Shown here one piece after another: positions 1 to 12,910 of a DNA stretch of 64,000 nt. This stretch comes from Eutreptiella sp. 'Long Island Sound 2002' (taxonomy: Eukaryota; Euglenozoa; Euglenophyceae; Eutreptiales; Eutreptiaceae), in NCBI GenBank assembly GCA_964036045.1, contig OZ038382.1, positions 41,866,090 through 41,930,089 on the forward strand, in the 5' to 3' direction. A program made the position numbers and the translations under genes. Each line of letters opens with the position of its first letter. Positions within the stretch are counted from its first letter, which is position 1. The notes under the pieces are model-generated. The model ran no database searches and was not told the origin of the DNA. It saw only the letters and a list, made by a program, of their open reading frames with translations.

Positions 1-406
1 TCACCACACTTCATTATGAAAGCACCTGGCTCTCACACCAAGCCATACCATACCATGCCAAGCCAAGCCAGCCATGCCTTGGCTTGACGAGACGAGGCGA
101 GCGAGCGCGCGCGCGCGGGGGTGGCAGGGGGGTGCAATGGCAGTGTGGATGTGTGGTGGCAGTGGACCAGAGCGAAAACTTCAACGGGTAGGGCGAAAGG
201 TGCCACTTTACGAAAGAACGCGTACAGCCTAGCCAACCACCACGCAGCAACCTGAAAATCCAATAAATGTGGCGTACCAAAATGAAACTTTTTTGCAAAA
301 ATATGGAACATGCCCCTTCTAAATTTTCTTCTAATGCCTTCCCAGAACGCAGAAAGGGGAGGTCCATTAACTTGACAGAAAGTCCCAAATTCAATTTTGA
401 GATATT
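1..406 (+). repeat. Leftmost partial monomer, somewhat diverged
   Basis: The window begins 12 bases after where this monomer's anchor would be. It has one extra base in the G-rich tract (GGCAGGGGGGTGC), which makes it a 419-bp type, and has lost the EcoRI site (AAATTC at 387-392). Between about 344 and 366 it carries a cluster of changes: CCCAGAACGCAGAAAGGGGA, followed by GGTCCATTAAC in place of the usual GCTGCAATAAC. It is among the more diverged copies in the window. Confidence 0.9.
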
Positions 407-2496
407 GTGTCGGCAAGTATCACCACACTTCATTATGAAAGCACCTGGCTCTCACATCAAGCCATACCATACCATGCCAAGCCAAGCCAGCCATGCCTTG
501 GCTTGACGAGACGAGGCGAGCGAGCGCGCGTGCGCGGGGGTGGCGGGGGGTGCAATGGCAGTGTGGGTGTGTGGTGGCAGTGGACCAGAGCGAAAACTTC
601 AACGGGTAGGGCGAAAGGTGCCACTTTACGAAAGCACGCGTACAACCTAGCCAACCACCACGCAGGGACCTGAAAATCCAATAAATGTGGCGTACCAAAA
701 TGAAACTTTTTTGCAAAAATATGGAACATGCCCCTTCTAAATTTTCTTCTAATGCCTTCCCGGAACGCTGAAGGGGGAGCTGCAAAAACTTGACAGAAAG
801 TCCCGAATTCAATTTTGAGATATTGTGTCGGCAAGTATCACCACACTTCATTATGAAAGCACCTGGCTCTCACACCAAGCCATACCATACCATGCCAAGC
901 CCAGCCAGCCATGCCTTGGCTTGACGAGACGAGGCGAGCGAGCGCGCGCGCGCGGGGGTGGCGGGGGGTGCAATGGCAGTGTGGCTGTGTGGTGGCAGTG
1001 GACCAGAGCGAAAACTTCAACGGGTAGGGCGAAAGGTGCCACTTTACGAAAGCACGCGTACAGCCTAGCCAACCACCACGCAGCAACCTGAAAATCCAAT
1101 AAATGTGGCGTACCAAAATGAAACCTTTTTGCAAAAATAGGGAACATGCCCCTTCTAAATTTTCTTCTAATGCCTTCCCGGAACGCTGAGGGGGGGGCTG
1201 CAATAACTTGACAGAAAGTCCCGAATTCAATTTTGAGATATTGTGTCGGCAAGTATCACCACACTTCATTATGAAAGCACCTGGCTCTCACACCAAGCCA
1301 TACCATACCATGCCAAGCCAAGCCAGCCATGCCTTGGCTTGACGAGACGAGGCAAGCGAGCGCGCGCGCGCGGGGGAGGCGGGGGGTGCAATGGCTGTGT
1401 GGGTGTGTGGTGGCAGTGGACCAGAGCGGCAACTTCAACGGGTAGGGCGAAAGGTGCCACTTTACGAAAGCACGCATACAGCCTAGCCAACCACCACGCA
1501 GCAACCTGAAAATCCAATAAATGTGGCGTACCAAAATGAAACTTTTTTGCAAAAATATGGAACATGCCCCTTCTAAATTTTCTTCTAATGCCTTCCCGGA
1601 ACGCTGAAGGGGGAGCTGCAAAAACTTGACAGAAAGTCCCGAATTCAATTTTGAGATATTGTGTCGGCAAGTATCACCACACTTCATTATGAAAGCACCT
1701 GGCTCTCACACCAAGCCATACCATACCATGCCAAGCCAAGCCAGCCATGCCTTGGCTTGACGAGACGAGGCGAGCGAGCGTGCGCGCGGGGGGATGGCGG
1801 GGGGTGCAATGGCAGTGTGGGTGTGTGGTGGCAGTGGACCAGAGCGAAAACTTCAACGGGTAGGGCCAAAGGTGCCACTTTACGAAAGCACGCGTACAGC
1901 CTAGCCAACCACCACGCAGCAACCTGAAAATCCAATAAATGTGGCGTACCAAAATGAAGGTTTTTTGCAAAAATATGGAACATGCCCCTTCTAAATTTTC
2001 TTCTAATGCCTCTCCGGAACGCTGAAGGGGGAGCTGCAATAACTTGACAGAAAGTCCCGAATTCAATTTTGAGATATTGTGTCGGCAAGTATCACCACAC
2101 TTCATTATGAAAGCACCTGGCTCTCACACCAAGCCATACCATACCATGCCAAGCCAAGCCAGCCATGCCTTGGCTTGACGAGACGAGGCGAGCGAGCGCG
2201 CGCGCGCGGGGGTGGCGGGGGGTGCAATGGCAGTGTGGGTGTGTGGTGGCAGTGGACCAGAGCGAAAACTTCAACGGGTAGGGCGAAAGGTGCCACCTTA
2301 CGTAAGCACGCGTACAGCCTAGCCAACCACCACGCAGCAACCTGAAAATCCAATAAATGTGGCGTATCAAAATGAAACTTTTTTGCAAAAATAGGGAACA
2401 TGCCCCTTCTAAATTTTCTTCTAATGCCTTCCCGGAACGCTGAAGGGGGAGCTGCAATAACTTGACAGAAAGTCCCGAATTCAATTTTGAGATATT
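407..2496 (+). repeat. Five monomers of 418 bp without clear higher-order repeat
   Basis: Anchors are at 407, 825, 1243, 1661 and 2079. Private changes include CAGGGACC near 663 and CCTTACGTAAGC near 2295. The form CTGCAAAAACTTG, instead of CTGCAATAACTTG, is shared by the monomers starting at 407 and 1243 and again by those at 2497 and 4159, so alternating copies are related. GGGCCAAAGG first appears at about 1863. Confidence 0.9.
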
Positions 2497-5443
2497 GTGT
2501 CGGCAAGTATCACCACACTTCATTATGAAAGCACCTGGCTCTCACACCAAGCCATACCATACCATGCCAAGCCAAGCCAGCCATGCCTTGGCTTGACGAG
2601 ACGAGGCGAGCGAGCGCGCGCGCGCGGGGGTGGCGGGGGGTGCAATGGCAGTGTGGGTGTGTGGTGGCAGTGGACCAGAGCGAAAACTTCAACGGGTAGG
2701 GCGAAAGGTGCCACTTTACGAAAGCACGCGTACAGCCTAGCCAACCACCACCCAGCAACCTGAAAATCCAATAAATGTGGCGTACCAAAATGAAACTTTT
2801 TTGCAAAAATATGGAACATGCCCCTTCTAAATTTTCTTCTAATGCCTTCCCGGAACGCTGAAGGGGGAGCTGCAAAAACTTGACAGAAAGTCCCGAATTC
2901 ATTTTTGAGATATTGTGTCGGCAAGTATCACCACACTTCATTATGAAAGCAACTCGCTCTCACACCAAGCCATACCATACCATGCCAAGCCAAGCCAGCC
3001 ATGCCTTGGCTTGACGAGACGAGGCGAACGAGCGCGCGCGCGGGGGGATGGCGGGGGGTGCAATGGCAGTGTGGGTGTGTGTCGGCAGTGGACCAGAGCG
3101 AAAACTTCAACGGGTAGGGCGAAAGGTGCCACTTTACGAAAGCACGCGTACAGCCTAGCCAACCACCACGCAGCAACCTGAAAACCCAATAAATGTGGCG
3201 TACCAAAATGAAACTTTCTTGCAAAAATATGGAACATGCCCCTTCTAAATTCTCTTCCCGGAACGCTGAAGCGGGAGCTGCAATAACTTGACAGAAAGTC
3301 CCGAATTCAATTTTGAGATATTGTGTCGGCAAGTATCACCACACTTCATTATGAAAGCACCTGGCTCTCACACCAAGCTATACCATACCATGCCAAGCCA
3401 AGCCAGCCATGCCTTGGCTTGACGAGACGAGGCGAGCGAGCGCGCGCGCGCTGGGGTGGCGGGGGGTGCAATGGCAGTGTGGGTGTGTGGTGGCAGTGGA
3501 CCTGAGCGAAAACTTCAACGGGTAGGGCCAAAGGTGCCACTTGACGAAAGCACGCGTACAGCCTAGCCAACCACCACGCAGCAACCTGAAAATCCAATAA
3601 ATGTGGCGTACCAAAATGAAACTTTTTTGCAAAAATATGGAACATGCCCCTTCTAAATTTTCTTCTAATGCCTTTCCGGAACGCTGAAGGGGGAGCTGCA
3701 ATAACTTGACAGAAAGTCCCGAATTCAATTTTGAGATATTGTGTCGGCAAGTATCACCACACTTCATTATGAAAGCACCTGGCTCTCACACCAAGCCATA
3801 CCATACCATGCCAAGCCAAGCCAGCCATGCCTTGGCTTGACGAGACGAGGCGAGCGAGCGCGCGCGCGCGGGGGTGGCGGGGGGTGCAATGGCAGTGTGG
3901 GTGTGTGGTGGCAGTGGACCAGAGCGAAAACTTCAACGGGTAGGGCCAAAGGTGCCACTTGACGAAAGCACGCGTACAGCCTAGCCAACCACCACGCAGC
4001 AACCTGAAAATCCAATAAATGTGGCGTACCAAAATGAAACTTTTTTGCAAAAATATGGAACATGCCCCTTCTAAATTTTCTTCTAATGCCTTTCCGGAAC
4101 GCTGAAGGGGGAGCTGCAATAACTTGACAGAAAGTCCCGAATTCAATTTTGAGATATTGTGTCGGCAAGTATCACCACACTTCATTATGAAAGCACCTGG
4201 CTCTCACACCAAGCCATACCATACCATGCCAAGCCAAGCCAGCCATGCCTTGGCTTGACGAGACGAGGCGAGCGAGCGCGCGCGCGCGGGGGTGGCGGGG
4301 GGTGCAATGGCAGTGTGGGTGTGTGGTGGCAGTGGACCAGAGCGAAAACTTCAACGGGTAGGGCGAAAGGTGCCACTTTACGAAAGCACGCGTACAGCCT
4401 AGCCAACCACCACCCAGCAACCTGAAAATCCAATAAATGTGGCGTACCAAAATGAAACTTTTTTGCAAAAATATGGAACATGCCCCTTCTAAATTTTCTT
4501 CTAATGCCTTCCCGGAACGCTGAAGGGGGAGCTGCAAAAACTTGACAGAAAGTCCCGAATTCATTTTTGAGATATTGTGTCGGCAAGTATCACCACACTT
4601 CATTATGAAAGCAACTCGCTCTCACACCAAGCCATACCATACCATGCCAAGCCAAGCCAGCCATGCCTTGGCTTGACGAGACGAGGCGAACGAGCGCGCG
4701 CGCGGGGGGATGGCGGGGGGTGCAATGGCAGTGTGGGTGTGTGTCGGCAGTGGACCAGAGCGAAAACTTCAACGGGTAGGGCGAAAGGTGCCACTTTACG
4801 AAAGCACGCGTACAGCCTAGCCAACCACCACGCAGCAACCTGAAAACCCAATAAATGTGGCGTACCAAAATGAAACTTTCTTGCAAAAATATGGAACATG
4901 CCCCTTCTAAATTCTCTTCCCGGAACGCTGAAGCGGGAGCTGCAATAACTTGACAGAAAGTCCCGAATTCAATTTTGAGATATTGTGTCGGCAAGTATCA
5001 CCACACTTCATTATGAAAGCACCTGGCTCTCACACCAAGCTATACCATACCATGCCAAGCCAAGCCAGCCATGCCTTGGCTTGACGAGACGAGGCGAGCG
5101 AGCGCGCGCGCGCTGGGGTGGCGGGGGGTGCAATGGCAGTGTGGGTGTGTGGTGGCAGTGGACCTGAGCGAAAACTTCAACGGGTAGGGCCAAAGGTGCC
5201 ACTTGACGAAAGCACGCGTACAGCCTAGCCAACCACCACGCAGCAACCTGAAAATCCAATAAATGTGGCGTACCAAAATGAAACTTTTTTGCAAAAATAT
5301 GGAACATGCCCCTTCTAAATTTTCTTCTAATGCCTTTCCGGAACGCTGAAGGGGGAGCTGCAATAACTTGACAGAAAGTCCCGAATTCAATTTTGAGATA
5401 TTGTGTCGGCAAGTATCACCACACTTCATTATGAAAGCACCTG
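2432..5443 (+). repeat. Tandem four-monomer higher-order duplication, 1,662-bp period
   Basis: Bases 2432-3781 and 4094-5443 appear identical at an offset of 1,662 bp (418+408+418+418). The left limit is a C/T difference at 2431/4093 and the right limit a G/A difference at 3782/5444. Shared private markers include CACCCAGCAACC, GCAACTCGCTCTC, GTGTGTCGGCAG, the 10-bp deletion after AAATTCT, CAAGCTATACC and GCGCTGGGGTGG. Identity over 1,350 bp that includes a rare deletion indicates one recent duplication of a four-monomer block by unequal exchange, or an assembly duplication. It is the cleanest higher-order repeat in the left part. Confidence 0.93.
3250..3262 (+). other. 10-bp deletion junction typical of the 408-bp monomers
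   Basis: The common sequence CTTCTAATGCCTTCCCGG contains two CTTC words ten bases apart; in the 408-bp monomers one CTTC and the bases between are gone, leaving CTTCCCGG. The same junction is seen near 4919, 8672, 10754, 14088 and 15332. The six cases form three pairs, each joined by a higher-order duplication or its flank, and none occurs after 15.4 kb. Deletion between short direct repeats is the expected product of replication slippage or microhomology-mediated repair. Confidence 0.9.
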
Positions 5444-8400
5444 ACTCTCACACCAAGCCATACCATACCATGCCAAGCCAAGCCAGCCATGCCTTGGCTT
5501 GACGAGACGAGGCGAGCGAGCGCGCGCGCGCGGGGGTGGCAGGGGGTTGCAATGGCAGTGTGGGTGTGTGGTGGCAGTGGACCAGAGCGAAAACTTCAAC
5601 GGGTAGGGCGAAAGGTGCCACTTGACGAAAGCACGCGTACAGCCTAGCCAACCACCACGCAGCAACCTGAAGATCCAATAAATGTGGCGTACCAAAATGA
5701 AACTTTTTTGCAAAAATATGGAACATGCCCCTTCTACATTTTCTTCTAATGCCTTCCCGGAACGCTGAAGGGGGAGCTGCAATAACTTGACTGAAAGTCC
5801 CGAATTCAATTTTGAGATATTGTGTCGGCAAGTATCACCACACTTCATTATGAAAGCACCCGGCTCTCACACCAAGCCATACCATACCATGCCAAGCCAA
5901 GCCAGCCATGCCTTGGCTTGACGAGACGAGGCGAGCGAGCGCGCGCGCGCGGGGGTGGCCGGGGGGTGCAATGGCAGTGTGGGTGTGTGGTGGCAGTGGA
6001 CCAGAGCGAAAACTTCAACGGGTAGGGCGAAAGGTGCCACTTTACGAAAGCACGCGTACAGCCTAGCCAACCACCACGCAGCAACCTGAAAATCCAATAA
6101 ATGTGGCGTACCAAAATGAAACTTTTTTGCAAAAATATGGAACATGCCCCTTCTAAATTTTCTTCTAATGCCTTCCCGGAACGCTGAAGGGGGAGCTGCA
6201 ATAACTTGACAGAAAGTCCCGAATTCAATTTTGAGATATTGTGTCGGCAAGTATCACCACACTTCATTATGAAAGCACCTGGCTCTCACACCAAGCCATA
6301 ACATACCATGCCAAGCCAAGCCAGCCATGCCTTGGCTTGACGAGACGAGGCGAGCGAGCGCGCGCGCGCGGGGGTGGCGGGGGGTGCAATGGCAGTGTGG
6401 GTGTGTGGTGGCAGTGGACCAGAGCGAAAACTTCAACGGGTAGGGCGAAAGGTGCCACTTTACGAAAGCACGCGTACAGCCTAGCCAACCACCACGCAGC
6501 AACCTGAAAATCCAATAAATGTGGCGTACCAAAATGAAACTTTTTTGCAAAAATATGGAACATGCCCCTTCTAAATTTTCTTCTAATGCCTTTCCGGAAC
6601 GCTGAAGGGGGAGCTGCAATAACTTGACAGAAAGTCCCGAATTCAATTTTGATATATTGTGTCGGCAAGTATCACCACACTTCATTATGAAAGCACCTGG
6701 CTCTCACACCAAGCCATACCATACCATGCCAAGCCAAGCCAGCCATGCCTTGGCTTGACGAGACGAGGCGAGCGAGCGCGCGCGCGCGGGGGTGGCGGGG
6801 GGTGCAATGGCAGTGTGGGTGTGTGGTGGCAGTGGACCAGAGCGAAAACTTCACCGGGTAGGGCGAAAGGTGCCACTTTACGAAAGCACGCGTACAGCCT
6901 AGCCAACCACCACGCAGCAACCTGAAAATCCAATACATGTGGCGTACCAAAATGAAACTTTTTTGCAAAAATATGGAACATGCCCCTTCTAAATTTTCTT
7001 CTAATGCCTTTCCGGAACGCTGAAGAGGGAGCTGCAATAACTTGACAGAAAGTCCCGAATTCAATTTTGAGATATTGTGTTGGCAAGTATCACCACACCT
7101 CATTATGAAAGCACCTGGCTCTCAAACCAAGCCATACCATACCATGCCAAGCCAAGCCAGCCATGCCTTGGCTTGACGAGACGAGGCGAGCGAGCGCGCG
7201 CGCGCGGGGGTGGCGGGGGGTGCAATGGCAGTGTGGGTGTGTGGTGGCAGTGGACCAGAGCGAAAACTTCACCGGGTAGGGCGAAAGGTGCCACTTTACG
7301 AAAGCACGCGTACAGCCTAGCCAACCACCACGCAGCAACCTGAAAATCCAATAAATGTGGCGTACCAAAATGAAACTTTTTTGCAAAAATATGGAACATG
7401 CCCCTTCCAAATTTTCTTCTAATGCCTTCCCGGAACGCTGAAGGGGGAGCTGCAATAACTTGACAGAAAGTCCCGAATTCAATTTTGAGATATTGTGTCG
7501 GCAAGTATCACCACACTTCATTATGAAAGCACCTGGCTCTCACACCAAGCCATACCATACCATGCCAAGCCAAGCCAGCCATGCCTTGGCTTGACGAGAC
7601 GAGGCGAGCGAGCGCGCGCGCGCGGGGCCGGCGGAGGGTGCAATGGCAGTGTTGGTGTGTGGTGGCAGTGGACCAGAGCGAAAACTTCAACGGGTAGGGC
7701 GAAAGGTGCCACCTTACGAAAGCACGCGTACAGCCTAGCCAGCCACCACGCAGCAACCTGAAAATCCAATAAATGTGGCGTACCAAAATGAAACTTTTTT
7801 GCAAAAATATGGAACATGCCCCTTCTAAATTTTCTTCTAATGCCTTTCCGGAACGCTGAAGGGGGAGCTGCAATAACTTGACAGAAAGTCCCGAATTCAA
7901 TTTTGAGATATTGTGTCGGCAAGTATCACCACACTTCATTATGAAAGCACCTGGCTCTCACACCAAGCCATACCATACCATGCCAAGCCAAGCCAGCGAT
8001 GCCTTGGCTTGACGAGACGAGGCGAGCGAGCGCGCGCGCGCGGGGGTGGCGGGGGGTGCAATGGCAGTGTGGGTGTGTGGTGGCAGTGGACCAGAGCGAA
8101 AACTTCAACGGGTAGGGCCAAAGGTGCCACTTTACGAAAGCACGCGTACAGCCTAGCCAACCACCACGCAGCAACCTGAAAATCCAATAAATGTGGCGTA
8201 CCAAAATGAAACTTTTTTGCAAAAATATGGAACATGCCCCTTCTAAATTTTCTTCTAATGCCTTCCCCGAACACTGAAGGGGGAGCTGCAATAACTTGAC
8301 AGAAAGTCCCGAATTCAATTTTGAGATATTGTGTCGGCAAGTATCACCACACTTCATTATGAAAGCACCTGGCTCTCACACCAAGCCATACCATACCATG

Positions 8401-8738
8401 CCAAGCCAAGCCAGCCATGCCTTGGCTTGACGAGACGAGGCGAGCGAGCGCGCGCGCGCGGGGGTGGCGGGGGGTGCAATGGCAGTGTGGGTGTGTGGTG
8501 GCAGTGGACCAGAGCGAAAACTTCAACGGGTAGGGCCAAAGGTGCCACTTTACGAAAGCACGCGTACAGCCTAGCCAACCACCACGCAGCAACCTGAAAA
8601 TCCAATAAATGTGGCGTACCAAAATGAAACTTTTTTGCAAAAATATGGAACATGCCCCTTCTAAATTTTCTTCCCGGAACGCTGAAGGGGGAGCTGCAAT
8701 AACTTGACAGAAAGTCCCGAATTCAGTTTTGAGATATT
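5403..8738 (+). repeat. Eight monomers with mostly private variants
   Basis: Anchors are at 5403, 5822, 6241, 6659, 7077, 7495, 7913 and 8331. The first two are 419 bp through one-base gains in the G-rich tract; the last is 408 bp through the 10-bp deletion near 8671. The neighbouring monomers from 6659 and 7077 share CTTCACCGGGTAGGG, a sign of a single-monomer duplication or conversion. No longer duplication was recognised by eye. Confidence 0.88.
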
Positions 8739-11700
8739 GTGTCGGCAAGTATCACCACACTTCATTATGAAAGCACCTGGCTCTCACACCAAGCCATACC
8801 ATACCATGCCAAGCCAAGCCAGCCATGCCTTGGCTTGACGAGACGAGGCGAGGGAGCGCGCGCGCGCGGGGGTGGCGGGGGGTGCAATGGCAGTGTGGGT
8901 GTATGGTGGCAGTTGACCAGAGCGAAAACTTCAACGGGTAGGGCGAAAGGTGCCACTTTACGAAAGCACGCGTACAGCCTAGCCAACCACCACGCAGCAA
9001 CCTGAAAATCCAGTAAATGTGGCGTACCAAAATGAAGCTTTTTTGCAAAAATATGGAACATGCCCCTTCTAAATTTTCTTCTAATGCCTTCCCGGAACGC
9101 TGAAGGGGGAGGTGCAATAACTTGACAGAAAGTCCCGAATTCAATTTTGAGATATTGTGTCGGCAGGTATCACCACACTTCATTATGAAAGCACCTGGCT
9201 CTCACACCAAGCCATACCATACCATGCCAAGCCAAGCCAGCCATGCCTTGGCTTGACGGGTGAGGCGAGCGAGCGCGCGCGCGCGGGGGGGTGGCGGGGG
9301 GTGCAATGGCAGTGTGGGTGTGTGGTGGCAGTGGACCAGAGCGAAAACTTCAACGGGTAGGGCCAAAGGTGCCACTTTACGAAAGCACGCGTACAGCCTA
9401 GCCAACCACCACGCAGCAACCTGAAAATCCAATAAATGTGGCGTACCAAAATGAAACTTTTTTGCAAAAATATGGAACATGCCCCTTCTAAATTTTCTTC
9501 TAATGCCTTCCCGGAACGCTGAAGGGGGAGCTGCAATAACTTGACAGAAAGTCCCGAATTCAATTTTGAGATATTGTGTCGGCAAGTATCACCACACTTC
9601 ATTATGAAAGCACCTGGCTCTCACACCAAGCCATACCATACCATGCCAAGCCAAGCCAGCCATGCCTTGGCTTGACGAGACGAGGCGAGCGAGCGCGCGC
9701 GCGCGGGGGTGGCGGGGGGTGCAATGGCAGTGTGGGTGTGTGGTGGCAGTGGACCAGAGCGAAAACTTCAACGGGTAGGGCCAAAGGTGCCACTTTACGA
9801 AAGCACGCGTACAGCCTAGCCAACCACCACGCAGCAACCTGAAAATCCAATAAATGTGGCGTACCAAAATGAAACTTTTTTGCAAAAATATGGAACATGC
9901 CCCTTCTAAATTTTCTTCTAATGCCCTCCCGGAACGCTGAAGGGGGAGCTGCAATAACTTGACAGAAAGTCCCGAATTCAATTTTGAGATATTGTGTCGG
10001 CAAGTATCACCACACTTCATTATGAAAGCATCTGGCTCTCACACCAAGCCATACCATACCATGCCAAGCCAAGCCAGCCATGCCTTGGCTTGACGAGACG
10101 AGGCGAGCGAGCGCGCGCGCGCGGGGGTGGCGGGGGATGCAATGGCAGTGTGGGTGTGTGGTGGCAGTGGACCAGAGCGAAGACTTCAACGGGTAGGGCG
10201 AAAGGTGCCACTTTACGAAAGCACGCGTACAGCCTAGCCAACCACCACGCAGCAACCTGAAAATCCAATAAATGTGGCGTACCAAAATGAAACTTTTTTG
10301 CAAAAATATGGAACATGCCCCTTCTAAATTTTCTTCTAATGCCTTCCCGGAACGCTGAAGGGGGAGCTGCAATAACTTGACAGAAAGTCCCGAATTCAAT
10401 TTTGAGATATTGTGTCGGCAAGTATCACCACACTTCATTATGAAAGCACCTGGCTCCAACACCAAGCCATACCATACCATGCCAAGCCAAGCCAGCCATG
10501 CCTTGGCTTGACGAGACGAGGCGAGCGAGCGTGCGCGCGCGGGGGTGGCGGGGCGTGCAATGGCAGTGTGGGTGTGTGGTGGCAGTGGACCAGAGCGAAA
10601 ACTTCAACGGGTAGGGCGAAAGGTGCCACTTTACGAAAGCACGCGTACAGCCTAGCCAACCACCACGCAGCAACCTGAAAATCCAATAAATGTGGCGTAC
10701 CAAAATGAAACTTTTTTGCAAAAATATGGAACATGCCCCTTCTAAATTTTCTTCCCGGAACGCTGAAGGGGGAGCTGCAATAACTTGACAGAAAGTCCCG
10801 AATTCAATTTTGAGATATTGTGTCAGCAAGTATCACCACACTTCATTATGAAAGCACCTGGCTCTCACACCAAGCCATACCATACCATGCCAAGCCAAGC
10901 CAGCCATGCCTTGGCTTGACGAGACGAGGCGAGCGAGCGCGCGCGCGCGGGGGTGGCGGGGGGTGCAATGGCAGTGTGGGTGTGTGGTGGCAGTTGACCA
11001 GAGCGAAAACTTCAACGGGTAGGGCGAAAGGTGCCACTTTACGAAAGCACGCGTACAGCCTAGCCAACCACCACGCAGCAACCTGAAAATCCAGTAAATG
11101 TGGCGTACCAAAATGAAGCTTTTTTGCAAAAATATGGAACATGCCCCTTCTAAATTTTCTTCTAATGCCTTCCCGGAACGCTGAAGGGGGAGGTGCAATA
11201 ACTTGACAGAAAGTCCCGAATTCAATTTTGAGATATTGTGTCGGCAGGTATCACCACACTTCATTATGAAAGCACCTGGCTCTCACACCAAGCCATACCA
11301 TACCATGCCAAGCCAAGCCAGCCATGCCTTGGCTTGACGGGCGAGGCGAGCGAGGGCGCGCGCGCGGGGGGGTGGCGGGGGGTGCAATGGCAGTGTGGGT
11401 GTGTGGTGGCAGTGGACCAGAGCGAAAACTTCAACGGGTAGGGCCAAAGGTGCCACTTTACGAAAGCACGCGTACAGCCTAGCCAACCACCACGCAGCAA
11501 CCTGAAAATCCAATAAATGTGGCGTACCAAAATGAAATTTTTTTGCAAAAATATGGAATATGCCCCTTCTAAATTTTCTTCTAATGCCTTCCCGGAACGC
11601 TGAAGGGGGAGCTGCAATAACTTGACAGAAAGTCCCGAATTCAATTTTGAGATATTGTGTCGGCAAGTATCACCACACTTCATTATGAAAGCACCTGGCT

Positions 11701-12680
11701 CTCACACCAAGCCATACCATACCATGCCAAACCAAGCCAGCCATGCCTTGGCTTGACGAGACGAGGCGAGCGAGCGCGCGCGCGCGGGGGTGGCGGGGGG
11801 TGCAATGGCAGTGTGGGTGTGTGGTGGCAGTGGACCAGAGCGAAAACTTCAACGGGTAGGGCCAAAGGTGCCACTTTACGAAAGCACGCGTACAGCCTAG
11901 CCAACCACCACGCAGCAACCTGAAAATCCAATAAATGTGGCGTACCAAAATGAAACTTTTTTGCAAAAATATGGAACATGCCCCTTCTAAATTTTCTTCT
12001 AATGCCTTCCCGGAACGCTGAAGGGGGAGCTGCAATAACTTGACAGAAAGTCCCGAATTCAATTTTGAGATATTGTGTCGGCAAGTATCACCACACTTCA
12101 TTATGAAAGCACCTGGCTCTCACACCAAGCCATACCATACCATGCCAAGCCAAGCCAGCCATGCCTTGGCTTGACGAGACGAGGCGAGCGAGCGCGCGCG
12201 CGCGGGGGTGGCGGGGGGTGCAATGGCAGTGTGGGTGTGTGGTGGCAGTGGACCAGAGCGAAGACTTCAACGGGTAGGGCAAAAGGTGCCACTTTACGAA
12301 AGCACGCGTACAGCCTAGCCAACCACCACGCAGCAACCTGAAAATCCAATAAATGTGGCGTACCAAAATGAAACTTTTTTGCAAAAATATGGAACATGCC
12401 CCTTCTAAATTTTCTTCTAATGCCTTCCCGGAACGCTGAAGGGGGAGCTGCAATAACTTGACAGAAAGTCCCGAATTCAATTTTGAGATATTGTGTCGGC
12501 AAGTATCACCACACTTCATTATGAAAGCACCTGGCTCTCACACCAAGCCATACCATACCATGCCAAGCCAAGCCAGCCATGCCTTGGTCTGACGAGACGA
12601 GGCGAGCGAGCGCGCGCGCGCGGGGGTGGCGGGGCGTGCAATGGCAGTGTGGGTGTGTGGTGGCAGTGGACCAGAGCGAA
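8739..12680 (+). repeat. Five-monomer higher-order duplication, 2,081-bp period
   Basis: Monomers starting at 8739, 9157, 9576, 9994 and 10412 match those at 10820, 11238, 11657, 12075 and 12493. Shared markers are GGCAGTTGACC, CCAGTAAATG, GAAGCTTTTTT, GGGAGGTGC, GGCAGGTATC, CTTGACGGG, GCGAAGACTTC and GGGGCGTGC. The copies also have a dozen or so private differences, for example GCGAGGGAGC near 8852, AAACCAAGCC near 11730, and the 10-bp deletion present in the monomer from 10412 but absent from that at 12493. The duplication is therefore older than the 1,662-bp one, or has been altered by later conversion. Confidence 0.88.
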
Positions 12681-12910
12681 AACTTCAACGGGTAGGGCGA
12701 AAGGTGCCACTTTACGAAAGCACGCGTACAGCCTAGCCAACCACCACGCAGCAACCTGAAAATCCAATAAATGTGGCGTACCAAAATGAAGCTTTTTTGC
12801 AAAAATATGGAACATGCCCCTTCTAAATTTTCTTCTAATGCCTTCCCGGAACGCTGAAGGGGGAGCTGCAATAACTTGACAGAAAGTCCCGAATTCAATT
12901 TTGAGATATT

